From JAIQFL01 sp035295745 (lineage in GTDB: Bacteria; Acidobacteriota; Terriglobia; Bryobacterales; Bryobacteraceae), in NCBI GenBank assembly GCA_035295745.1, contig DATGIL010000016.1, forward strand, positions 1 to 55,900: a stretch of DNA of 55,900 bases, written 5' to 3'. Shown here one piece after another: positions 48,778 through 55,900 of this stretch. The stretch's first letter is position 1. The number at the start of each line of letters is the position of its first letter. A program made the translations under genes and the position numbers. The notes below the pieces were generated by a model. It had not been told where the DNA came from. It ran no database searches and saw only the letters and a program-made list of their open reading frames with translations.

Positions 48778-51054
48778 TTAAGCGGTGCGAGCGTAACGGC
48801 CGTAGCTGCCATAGCCGCGGAACCGGCTGCCGTTGCGGGGACTCCAGTCGTTCAGGATCGAGCCCAGGACGTGTGTGCCGTCTTCCAGAAAACACCGCTG
48901 CGCGGCGGTAGCCAGGTCGATGGTGGTCTTTCCCGCACGGAACACCAGCAGGATTCCGTCCGCCAGCTTGCCCAACACGCGGGCGTCCGCAATATGCACC
49001 ATGGGCGGACTATCGATCAGCACGATATCGAACTGCTCTCTGACGCGGCGCACGAACTGCAGCATGCGCGCCGAATGCAACAGGCGCGGCTCGAAGAACA
49101 GCGGATCGCCCGCGGCCATGAAGTAGAAGTTGGGCAGCCGCCAACTGCTCCCCACCGAGGTGATAGGCACTTCGTCAATCGGCTCGTCGCCGCGAAGAAT
49201 CGCGATCAACCCCGGATCGGACTCCGACCGGAACAGCGTGCTCAGTGAAGTGCGGCGCAGGTCGCCATCCACCAACAGAACCTTGCGATCGATCTGCGCC
49301 AGGGCAATCGCCAGGTTGCTGGCGATCGTGCTCTTGCCATCCCCCGGCTCAGGACTGGTAACGACGAACACTTTCGCACCGGCGCCATTCTCGCGCGCGA
49401 ACAGAACGGAGTTCATCGCCGCGGCAAAACTCTCCGCAAGTGCCGAATTCTTCTGCCGCAAGACCGCCAACTCGAGCCGGCTTTCCGGCACATCGATATC
49501 CATGATGCCGGGCTCTTCGCGCCGCGAGAGCCGAGGCCAGCCCTGTCGCGCCGAGACCGACGGGATCACGCCCAGTTCCCGCAAGTTCAGCAACTCGGGT
49601 GCCTCACCGGGATCCTGCAAGCTGCGGTCGTTGCGCGAGCGCAGGCAGGCCAGGGTGAGTCCGAGAAACACCCCTCCGAACGCTCCCACGATACAGTTCG
49701 ATTTCCAGTTGGGAGAAAAGGGACGCTGCGGCGGATTAGCACGGTCGACGATCTGAATCGTGCTGGCGCGCATCGCCGACGCGATTCCCAACTCTTCCAC
49801 GCGGTGGAGAATTCCCTGATACAGCGTTCGGCCCGACTCCACTTCGCTCTTCAGCAGGTTGTACTGCACCATCTTGGGGGCCTCGCCGGAGAGGCTCGAC
49901 ACCATCAGGGTGTAGTTCTCCTTCAGCATGTTCTGCCGCAGCAGGGAGGCCTGGTAGTCGTTCTTCATTCGGCGCAAGGTAGCCGTACGCTCCTGCTGGA
50001 GCGAACTCTCCAGGACTTTGATCTGCGACTGCACCTCCTGGTACCGGTAATTCGCCGGAGTCATCGTGGTCCCAAGAAGCGCAAGCTGCCTGCGAAGATC
50101 GGTGAGTTTGACTTCGTATTCGCGCGCGGGCCCATCGCTCAACAAGGTCAGCGACTCGGGCGAAGAGGCCGACGCCAACTCATACGCCGACTGTTTGCGC
50201 ATGCGGTCCTCTTCCGCCGCGGTCAACTCCGTTTGCATCTGGCGAAGCTTGTCCTGCGAAAGACTCTCGTTCTCGGCCAGTACCACGGCGGAGTCCTTCG
50301 CGGCGCGTTGCAACTCCTCCTCGGACTTGGCCAGACGCTTCTTGGTGTCCTCCAGCTGGTGGCTCAGCCAGTTCTCGGTCTGTTGCGCGGTTTGCCAGCG
50401 GCTTTCCGCGTTCTGAGCCGTATATTCCGTCGCGAGCGAATTGCAAAAGTCGGCAGCCAGATTGGGATCGCGCGCATCGCAGAGCACCTCCACGATCCGC
50501 GTCAGCCCCAGCGTTCTCGCTTTAATGGTCTTCCCGATTTCATCCAGAGCATTTCGCCTGTCAACCGCGCTGGTCGGCGGCGGCGAGAAATTCTTGCTCC
50601 ACGCCGCAATGTCTGAAGTCTGCGCGCCTGCCGGTGCCTCCGGAGTCTTACTGAGCTTCTCGACGACCCGCCGCGCCATCGCCTCACTCTCCAGAATTTT
50701 GATCTCGGTCTGAATGTACGATTCGGCCGGTGCGCTCGAGTTGTTGGTGGGCTCGGCGTTCCCCCTCATGTTGAGGATGTTCTGGTCGAACTGTTGAATG
50801 TCGAGCGTCACGCGCGCGCGATACAGGGGATGCGACAGATAGGCGATTAGTGCGCCCGCAAGCGCTCCCGCCGCCGCTAGAAGAACAATCGACAGAAGGT
50901 GACGCTGGATGATGTGCAAATACTCCAGCATCTGGGTGTGCTCGTGTCCAGCGGGTTCACGCGAAGCCGGATAATACAGATAGGCTTCGGGCCTCGGCGC
51001 GCCGTATTGCCTGGACGGCACTCCTCTGCGATATCCGTTAATCTCGTTTGGCAT
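48778..51054 (-). CDS. Wzc-like polysaccharide copolymerase / bacterial tyrosine autokinase
   Basis: A 758-residue protein. Residues ~42-110 hold a first membrane segment (LLSIVLLAAAGALAGALIAYL) and a Wzz domain; long coiled coils (~195-410) follow, then PPQRPFSPNWKS, the proline-rich Wzz segment before the second TM (~450-475). The C-terminal BY-kinase domain has Walker A PGDGKSTIASN near residue 560, Walker A' VLLVDGDLRR, Walker B FDIVLIDSPP, and a short tyrosine cluster (GYGSYGRY) for autophosphorylation. It controls chain length and export together with the Wza-like protein encoded 58 bp upstream. Fusion of both halves is the proteobacterial-type arrangement. Confidence 0.93.
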   Translation of the reverse strand: MPNEINGYRRGVPSRQYGAPRPEAYLYYPASREPAGHEHTQMLEYLHIIQRHLLSIVLLAAAGALAGALIAYLSHPLYRARVTLDIQQFDQNILNMRGNAEPTNNSSAPAESYIQTEIKILESEAMARRVVEKLSKTPEAPAGAQTSDIAAWSKNFSPPPTSAVDRRNALDEIGKTIKARTLGLTRIVEVLCDARDPNLAADFCNSLATEYTAQNAESRWQTAQQTENWLSHQLEDTKKRLAKSEEELQRAAKDSAVVLAENESLSQDKLRQMQTELTAAEEDRMRKQSAYELASASSPESLTLLSDGPAREYEVKLTDLRRQLALLGTTMTPANYRYQEVQSQIKVLESSLQQERTATLRRMKNDYQASLLRQNMLKENYTLMVSSLSGEAPKMVQYNLLKSEVESGRTLYQGILHRVEELGIASAMRASTIQIVDRANPPQRPFSPNWKSNCIVGAFGGVFLGLTLACLRSRNDRSLQDPGEAPELLNLRELGVIPSVSARQGWPRLSRREEPGIMDIDVPESRLELAVLRQKNSALAESFAAAMNSVLFARENGAGAKVFVVTSPEPGDGKSTIASNLAIALAQIDRKVLLVDGDLRRTSLSTLFRSESDPGLIAILRGDEPIDEVPITSVGSSWRLPNFYFMAAGDPLFFEPRLLHSARMLQFVRRVREQFDIVLIDSPPMVHIADARVLGKLADGILLVFRAGKTTIDLATAAQRCFLEDGTHVLGSILNDWSPRNGSRFRGYGSYGRYARTA

Positions 51055-51112
51055 AGGTCATCCTGAAATGCAAGCCCTGCGTTGCAATTGCGCTTCGAAC
51101 TGGCGGACTGCC

Positions 51113-52120
51113 TCAGCGCCAAATCACCAGCCCGGTACCGATTTGGATCGCCGCTTCCAGGCTTCGTGTGGTGACGCTCTTCGCTGTGCTGTTGGGGATG
51201 AACAAGATGTCTGACGGATGCAACGCCACATCTTTGTCTTTTCCAGACAAAATACGCGAGACATTGATGGGCTCTTCCTTCCGTTCGGTCTCGCCGGTGG
51301 AACGTAGGATTCGCGCCTTGCCGGGAGCCGCTCGCACTTGCAGCCCTTCCGCCATCGACAGCGCCTCCAGCACCGTCATCGAAGTTCGGCTGCCCATCAC
51401 GAATCCGCCAGATTTCTTGACCTCTCCCAGTACATAGATCAGTGGTGACTGCGGGATCGAAATCACGTCGTTGGGCCGAATGAGAATGTTCTCCTCCGGA
51501 TTCCGGCTTTCGATTAGGCCGCTGAGCCGTACCTCCGCCACGCTGAACTTGCCGCTCCCATCGTCGTGCGCCGATGCCAGAGGGATCCTTCCCCATTGCA
51601 GTTCGCGTGTGATCTTGACGACAGGGCCTGCATCAGGTTTAGTACCTCCAGCCATCGAAATGATCTCCAGCAGCGTTTTTCGTCCCTGTAGTTGCTGTAC
51701 GCCAGGGTTAGCTACAGCTCCGACGACGGAAACTGGCTGGCTGCGGAACTCACTGACGGTAACTGTGACTTGGGGATCTATATAGTACTTACGTAATAGA
51801 TCGCGGAGAGAAGCTTCTAGCGCGGTTACATCCAGCCCGGATACTTTGACTGAGCCCACGAGCGGCAGATTGAGGTATCCGTCGGGTTGCACGCGGTAGG
51901 GTTTATCCGATATCTCCTCGCAATGCAGGGCGCGGATAAGAATCTGGTCCTCGGGTCCTAAAACGTAAGTGGAGCGCTGTTCGGGACTCGGCAAAGGGCC
52001 CGAGCCAACAGTCTGAGACTGTAATATTGTTACCGTCGTGAGTGCTGCGACAATCACCCAATGCGTACGGTAGCTCACAACCTGTGCAGCGGCTCGACTG
52101 ACAGCAATCACAGCCAACAT
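51113..52120 (-). CDS. Wza-like polysaccharide export protein
   Basis: A 335-residue exported protein, first gene of the operon. A hydrophobic N-terminus (WVIVAALTTVTILQSQT) acts as signal or anchor; no lipobox Cys is evident, unlike E. coli Wza. Residues ~50-135 are the polysaccharide-export domain (YVLGPEDQILIRALHCEEIS, YRVQPDGYLNLPLVGSV). Two SLBB-type beta-grasp domains follow (VSVVGAVANPGVQQLQGRKTL and IYVLGEVKKSGGFVMG). The C-terminus has VALHPSDILFIPNS and ends in GLVIWR. It forms the outer-membrane channel or its periplasmic part, working with the Wzc-like protein. Confidence 0.9.
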   Translation of the reverse strand: MLAVIAVSRAAAQVVSYRTHWVIVAALTTVTILQSQTVGSGPLPSPEQRSTYVLGPEDQILIRALHCEEISDKPYRVQPDGYLNLPLVGSVKVSGLDVTALEASLRDLLRKYYIDPQVTVTVSEFRSQPVSVVGAVANPGVQQLQGRKTLLEIISMAGGTKPDAGPVVKITRELQWGRIPLASAHDDGSGKFSVAEVRLSGLIESRNPEENILIRPNDVISIPQSPLIYVLGEVKKSGGFVMGSRTSMTVLEALSMAEGLQVRAAPGKARILRSTGETERKEEPINVSRILSGKDKDVALHPSDILFIPNSTAKSVTTRSLEAAIQIGTGLVIWR

Positions 52121-52390
52121 GAATCAGACTGTAGCATCCACGAAGTCGCATGGGGCAGGAGGGATTTGACAGCCACGGGGTGGCTGAAAACCCAGCGTCT
52201 GAGGGGGAACCCACCATCCGGTTGTATGATTGAGTGCAGATCACATGTAAACCGGTACCCTAATTCTCTTTCCCTACTTGGAGCGTCTCTTGATTGCGTG
52301 TATATTCGAAGGGCAGCCTCGTTTGCTTCCCGCGTTTTGCCCGGAACGCGGTCTAAAACTACCTACTTCATGTAATCAGGAGATTTCGTA
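52121..52390. promoter_or_regulatory. Divergent control region of the EPS operon and luxR-type gene
   Basis: A 270-bp region with no gene. A 17-bp palindrome (CAGCCAC-GGG-GTGGCTG, 52170-52186) lies 50 bp upstream of the Wza-like gene. For the rightward regulator gene, TTGGAG (52278-52283) and TATATT (52301-52306) are 17 bp apart and could be a promoter; AGGAG precedes the GTG start at 52391. Control of the 19-kb operon by the neighbouring regulator through this region is plausible. Confidence 0.45.
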
Positions 52391-53104
52391 GTGACGCGAG
52401 AAGTATACAACGGCCCGTCTAAATCATTCACCGCTCTCATCGTCCAGGATGCGATCTTCCGCTCCAAAACGTGGGCGGAGCGCATCGCCGATGTGAGCGA
52501 GGATTTGGTCTCGGTCCGGTTTCCGGATCGAATAGAAGACTTGGTTCACTGCTGCTCGCGCTTTGACGACTGCATTGCCTTGATCGATCAGCGCATGTTT
52601 GATTCGGTCACGCCGCAGGTGCTGGCAAGTCTTTCGCGTTCCGGTGGATCGGTCCGGCTGATTGCGAGAATTGAAGGCGAAGAAACCACCGAGGACTTGG
52701 CGCGCCTGCTGCTGCGAGGCTGCCACGGCTTCGTGAACGAGCGAATCTCGCGATCGTCCTTGCGGCGGGTATTGCGAGTCGTCAGCCAGGGCGAAGTTGC
52801 AGCCACGCGAAAGGTCTTGTCGCGCGCACTGCAAGGCCTGTTGGCAGGCAGCGGCCAGCCCAAGCTCAGCCGCCGCGAGCAGGAAGTGGTGGCACTGCTG
52901 AGCCAGCGCTTGAGCAACAAGAACATTGCGCAACATCTTTACATTAGTGAAGAGACCTTGCGCTGGCACTTGCGGAATCTGTACACCAAGACCGGTCTCG
53001 AATCGCGCCAGGAACTCGAGGAATACGCCGCCAATACCATCCAACAGAACCGGCCAGCGGGGCAGGATCTGAAAGCCCTTGCCGCCGGCGGTGCACAGGA
53101 TTAG
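52391..53104 (+). CDS. LuxR-type (HTH) regulator with atypical receiver-like domain
   Basis: A 237-residue protein starting with GTG at 52391 behind AGGAG. Residues ~14-125 follow the receiver fold: TALIVQDAIF, CIALIDQRMFD with Asp66 at the usual phosphorylation site, and GCHGFVNERISRSSL, where the conserved Lys of receivers is missing. Only one acidic residue is seen at the first acidic pocket. Residues ~158-215 are a full LuxR/NarL HTH (KLSRREQEVVALLSQRLSNK, then ETLRWHLRNLYTKTGL). It may act without phosphorylation. Its divergent position beside wza suggests that it controls polysaccharide synthesis. Confidence 0.87.
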   Translation: MTREVYNGPSKSFTALIVQDAIFRSKTWAERIADVSEDLVSVRFPDRIEDLVHCCSRFDDCIALIDQRMFDSVTPQVLASLSRSGGSVRLIARIEGEETTEDLARLLLRGCHGFVNERISRSSLRRVLRVVSQGEVAATRKVLSRALQGLLAGSGQPKLSRREQEVVALLSQRLSNKNIAQHLYISEETLRWHLRNLYTKTGLESRQELEEYAANTIQQNRPAGQDLKALAAGGAQD

Positions 53105-53123
53105 ACGTGTCGTGCGAAGGTCG

Positions 53124-55900
53124 TCACTGAGCCGGTGACCAGGACAGTTGTGCTACAGCGCTTCCTTGAGACTGGAAATAATCCATTTCGATCAGATGCG
53201 TTCCTGCGGTCAGCGTGGCGCCGACCGGAACTGGTAGAGCTCCGTGCTGGCTCCAGTTGCTGTAGATCAACTGGCCATCGATATACAGCCGGCTTCCGTC
53301 GTCTGAGCTGACCGTGAATTGGTAAGATCCGCCCTGAAAGGAAAAATTGCCCTGCCAGCGCACCGAGTAATTGTCCGGTCCTAATGCCGCCGGGCCTTGG
53401 GGACCGGTACCGCTCCAATCGAAGTGGATCACGGGATCGGTCCGATTGAATACGAAAACGTCAAAGTTCTGGCCGCTGTAATAACAGCCCATGAAAGCGT
53501 TGGTTGCGGCGGGTCCGCAGGATTGCGGTGCTGTCGGAGCGGGCGCTGCCGCATTGCTGATCGTGACCGTGACTGCAGGCGACGTTGCGTTGTTCCCTGC
53601 CTGGTCGCGCACGGTGGCGGTCAACGAGTGACTCCCGTTGGCAACGCTGCTGGTGTTTACGGTGATGCTGTAGGGCGCGGCGGTGAGCTGCGCTCCCACA
53701 TTCGCTCCGTCAATCTGGAACTGCACTCCTGTGACACCAGCGGGGGCGGAGACTGTCGCGGCAATGTTGACGGTACCCGACAGCGTCGCGCCATTCGCCG
53801 GCGAGGTAATGGAGATCGTGGGCTGCGCCGGTGCAGGCCCTACTGGTGCCGGAGCACCTCCCGAAGGTCCGCTCCACGAAAGCTGCGCCACGGCGCCGCC
53901 TTGCGCCTGGAAATAATCGAACTCGATCAGGTGCGTGCCGGCCGTCAACGTGGCGTTCACACTCACCGGAAGCGCGCCGTGGGGCACCCAGTTGCTGTAC
54001 ACCTGTTGGCCGTCGATCAGAAGCTTTCCGCCATCGTCCGTGTTCAAGGTGAACTGGTAGGTTCCCGCCTGGAATTGGAAATTCCCCAGCCAGCGTACTG
54101 AATAGTTATCCGGCCCGAGAGCTATGGGTCCCTGGGGCCCGGTGCCGCTCCAGTCGAAATGGATCACCGGATCGGTTCGCGTAAATACCAACGTATTGAA
54201 ATTTTGCCCATTGTAATAGCAACCAATGAATGTGTTCGCCCCGGGACTGCAACCACTCGAAGGCGCGCCAGACGCCACGTTGTTCACTGTGAACGAAACC
54301 GTTGAGGAGTTGCCCGCGTTGCCGGCCGCATCCATCGCCACCGCCGACACGCTGTGCTGGGCGTTCGAAAGCGTAGTCGTATCCAGTGTCGCCGAATAAG
54401 GCGCGCTCGTGAGCTTCACGCCGTAGTTCACGCCATCCAGCTTGAATTGCACGCTGGCCACGCCCACATTGTCCGACGCACTCGCCGTCAAGGTGATCGT
54501 TCCCGACACCGAGCTGGCGCTTGCGGGCGCTGTGATGGATACCGTAGGTGGAAGCGTATCAGCAGTGGCATTGGCGATCGTGATCGCAATGCTCGCGCTT
54601 CCTGAATTGCCGGCATGATCGGTAGCGACCGCCACGAGGGTATGCGGGCCATTCGCGAACAGAGCGGGATTGAGAGTCGTCGAATAAGGAGGCGTGAGGA
54701 TCGCAGCACCGATCGGTGTGCTATCCACCAGGAATTGCACGCGCGCGACCCCTACATTGTCGGAAGCCGAAGCCGACACGGTCACCGTCGTCGAGATCGT
54801 GCTGTTGGGCAGCGGGCTCGATATGGAAATGCTGGGCGGCGTCGTGTCGGTGGCCGGATGCCCCGCAGCCTGGTAGATAGACTTCACGCTCGCCAACGAA
54901 CCATCGTCAAACCAACCGCGGAACATCAGCACATCGCCCTGGCTAACCGCGTTCAGCAACTGTGCATAATCCTGTTGGATGGGAGCGTCCGCCAGGTTCA
55001 AAATGGCAAATCCCTGCGGATACACCAGCCGCGCGTCCGCCTCTGCAGACATGTAGCCCTGGTTCACCTGCCGGTAAGGCGCACTGTAGGCGTAATACTG
55101 TAGATTGGAATGCTCCGGCATGATCAGCACGCCGGGCTCCGCCGCGGAGACTCGTTGCAACACGCCAGGATCCATCGGACTACCCGGACCGCCATCCGAA
55201 TCGATGTAGAAAATCGTCGCGCCCCAGCGACTTCGCGCGTAGTTGATCTTGTTGATCAGCAGTTGCGTCGGGTCCGCGACATCCTGCTGCGAGGCACTGC
55301 TCCCGCCGGGTCCCAGCACAAACTGTTGCGGACGCACGCACACGCCCACTTTCAGCCCGGCATCCCGGAACTTCTGGAAGTAAGCGTCGGCCACATTCGC
55401 CATCTCGGGCGCGGTGGTCGCAAGCACCGTGGGGTCACAGACGTAGCTGGTCGGTTGCGGGAATTGCTCGCCTTCGATGTCCCACGTGATCATCCCCTGC
55501 GCATTAGCGCTCTGCAGGATTTGGATACTGTTGTCCGCCCATTGCAGAACGCGCGTCTTGAAGGCGGCAAGCCCGGCGGCGGTGGTCACGTCGATGGTCG
55601 GATCCAGCAGCCAGCCTCGCGGATTCGTCGGATAGCCCGCATTCGAGGTCCCCAGAATCAGCATCCCGATCGGCCGGCGGTCCGCCCAATTCAATTGCGA
55701 TGGGAAAACGGCGCCAAAGCTCTGATACAGATCGCCCCCCAACGCCTGCAAGGTCGAACCCGGTGTACCGAAGCGCAGCGACAGATGGTATTGGTCCGAG
55801 GCACCCGGCGCGATCGGCCGGTTGATGAAGGGCCAAAACGTCGGGTACATTGGATCGCGGTTGGTGTTGACGCGCAGGGGGAAGGTGGTATTCGTGGGAT
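53124..55900 (-). CDS. Large exported TIM-barrel glycosidase-like protein with Ig-like and PA14 domains (5' end outside window)
   Basis: At least 925 residues; the frame is open to the window edge, and the missing N-terminus should hold a signal peptide. The visible start (FPLRVNTNRDPMYPTF) aligns with the middle of the 32700-34301 protein. The TIM-barrel part, to about residue 335 of the visible portion, has ITWDIEGEQFP, VGVCVRPQQFV, IFYIDSDGGPG and VLIMPEHSN. Then come two Ig-like domains (DTTPPSISISSP..., DTLPPTVSITAP...), a PA14-like domain (FIGCYYNGQNF), a third Ig-like domain and a second PA14-like domain (FMGCYYSGQNF) at the C-terminus. PA14 and Ig-like modules usually bind glycans or extend catalytic domains. 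Convergent with the luxR-type gene, 19 bp apart. Confidence 0.72.
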   Translation of the reverse strand, partial: PTNTTFPLRVNTNRDPMYPTFWPFINRPIAPGASDQYHLSLRFGTPGSTLQALGGDLYQSFGAVFPSQLNWADRRPIGMLILGTSNAGYPTNPRGWLLDPTIDVTTAAGLAAFKTRVLQWADNSIQILQSANAQGMITWDIEGEQFPQPTSYVCDPTVLATTAPEMANVADAYFQKFRDAGLKVGVCVRPQQFVLGPGGSSASQQDVADPTQLLINKINYARSRWGATIFYIDSDGGPGSPMDPGVLQRVSAAEPGVLIMPEHSNLQYYAYSAPYRQVNQGYMSAEADARLVYPQGFAILNLADAPIQQDYAQLLNAVSQGDVLMFRGWFDDGSLASVKSIYQAAGHPATDTTPPSISISSPLPNSTISTTVTVSASASDNVGVARVQFLVDSTPIGAAILTPPYSTTLNPALFANGPHTLVAVATDHAGNSGSASIAITIANATADTLPPTVSITAPASASSVSGTITLTASASDNVGVASVQFKLDGVNYGVKLTSAPYSATLDTTTLSNAQHSVSAVAMDAAGNAGNSSTVSFTVNNVASGAPSSGCSPGANTFIGCYYNGQNFNTLVFTRTDPVIHFDWSGTGPQGPIALGPDNYSVRWLGNFQFQAGTYQFTLNTDDGGKLLIDGQQVYSNWVPHGALPVSVNATLTAGTHLIEFDYFQAQGGAVAQLSWSGPSGGAPAPVGPAPAQPTISITSPANGATLSGTVNIAATVSAPAGVTGVQFQIDGANVGAQLTAAPYSITVNTSSVANGSHSLTATVRDQAGNNATSPAVTVTISNAAAPAPTAPQSCGPAATNAFMGCYYSGQNFDVFVFNRTDPVIHFDWSGTGPQGPAALGPDNYSVRWQGNFSFQGGSYQFTVSSDDGSRLYIDGQLIYSNWSQHGALPVPVGATLTAGTHLIEMDYFQSQGSAVAQLSWSPAQ

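Noticed and set aside
52166..52194. Rightward promoter using the TTGACA at 52166-52171
   Set aside because: The -35 is perfect, but no -10-like sequence lies 16-18 bp downstream; the TTGGAG/TATATT pair at 52278-52306 fits better.
1..55900. Insertion sequences, prophage, tRNA or rRNA genes
   Set aside because: No transposase, integrase or phage proteins, and no cloverleaf or rRNA-like sequence was recognised by eye. A tRNAscan/Infernal run would settle the RNA part.

Overview
The window looks like chromosomal DNA from an acidobacterium of the Bryobacterales / Candidatus Solibacter type. This is an inference from gene content. It is GC-rich and carries two long FtsX/MacB-like permeases of the acidobacterial duplicated-orphan-permease type (one directly behind a PadR repressor gene), an Oar-like TonB-dependent outer-membrane protein with an N-terminal carboxypeptidase-regulatory domain, a Ser/Thr kinase fused to a beta-propeller, and many palindromic intergenic repeats. 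No rRNA, tRNA, CRISPR array, integrase or transposase was recognised.

Left part (1-18301): a repeat block, then an exported C45/phospholipase-B-like hydrolase with a proC-like gene; a TlpA-like thioredoxin; an exported VWA-like protein coupled to a methyltransferase that has a signal peptide; a molybdopterin (sulfite-oxidase fold) enzyme; the first orphan permease; a VOC protein; a Tat-exported M20 amidohydrolase; a four-gene ABC / GldG-like / DUF4340 operon; and a pncB-pncA operon for nicotinamide and nicotinate salvage into NAD.

Middle part (18302-32699): a block of three ~127-bp palindromic repeats; padR plus the second orphan permease, divergent from the Oar-like receptor with a clear operator-like palindrome between them; a second repeat block; the kinase-propeller gene; a ZIP metal transporter; a methyltransferase divergent from an FAD-dependent reductase; and a tightly overlapping HAD phosphatase / tandem class II aldolase pair. 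In the aldolase protein the second domain has lost every catalytic and zinc-binding residue. A third repeat block, containing a perfect 23-bp inverted repeat, closes this part.

Right part (32700-55900): one large exopolysaccharide locus. Sixteen genes read leftward, almost all overlapping or abutting: Wza-like export protein, Wzc-like tyrosine autokinase/copolymerase, Wzx-like flippase, two glycosyltransferases, Wzy-like polymerase, XrtA-type polysaccharide deacetylase, methyltransferase, two glycosyltransferases, WcaF-like acetyltransferase, GDP-mannose 4,6-dehydratase, GDP-fucose synthase, a WcaI/WbuB-like glycosyltransferase, a WecA/MraY-like initiating enzyme with an unusual C-terminal extension, and an exported TIM-barrel glycosidase-like protein. 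A LuxR-type regulator is transcribed divergently from wza. Next to it, at the window edge, is a second and much larger paralogue of the same TIM-barrel protein, carrying three Ig-like and two PA14 domains. The gene set predicts a Wzx/Wzy-dependent, probably fucose-containing, possibly acetylated, methylated and deacetylated exopolysaccharide. The two glycosidase-like proteins that bracket the locus are the best candidates here for an undescribed polymer-processing function.
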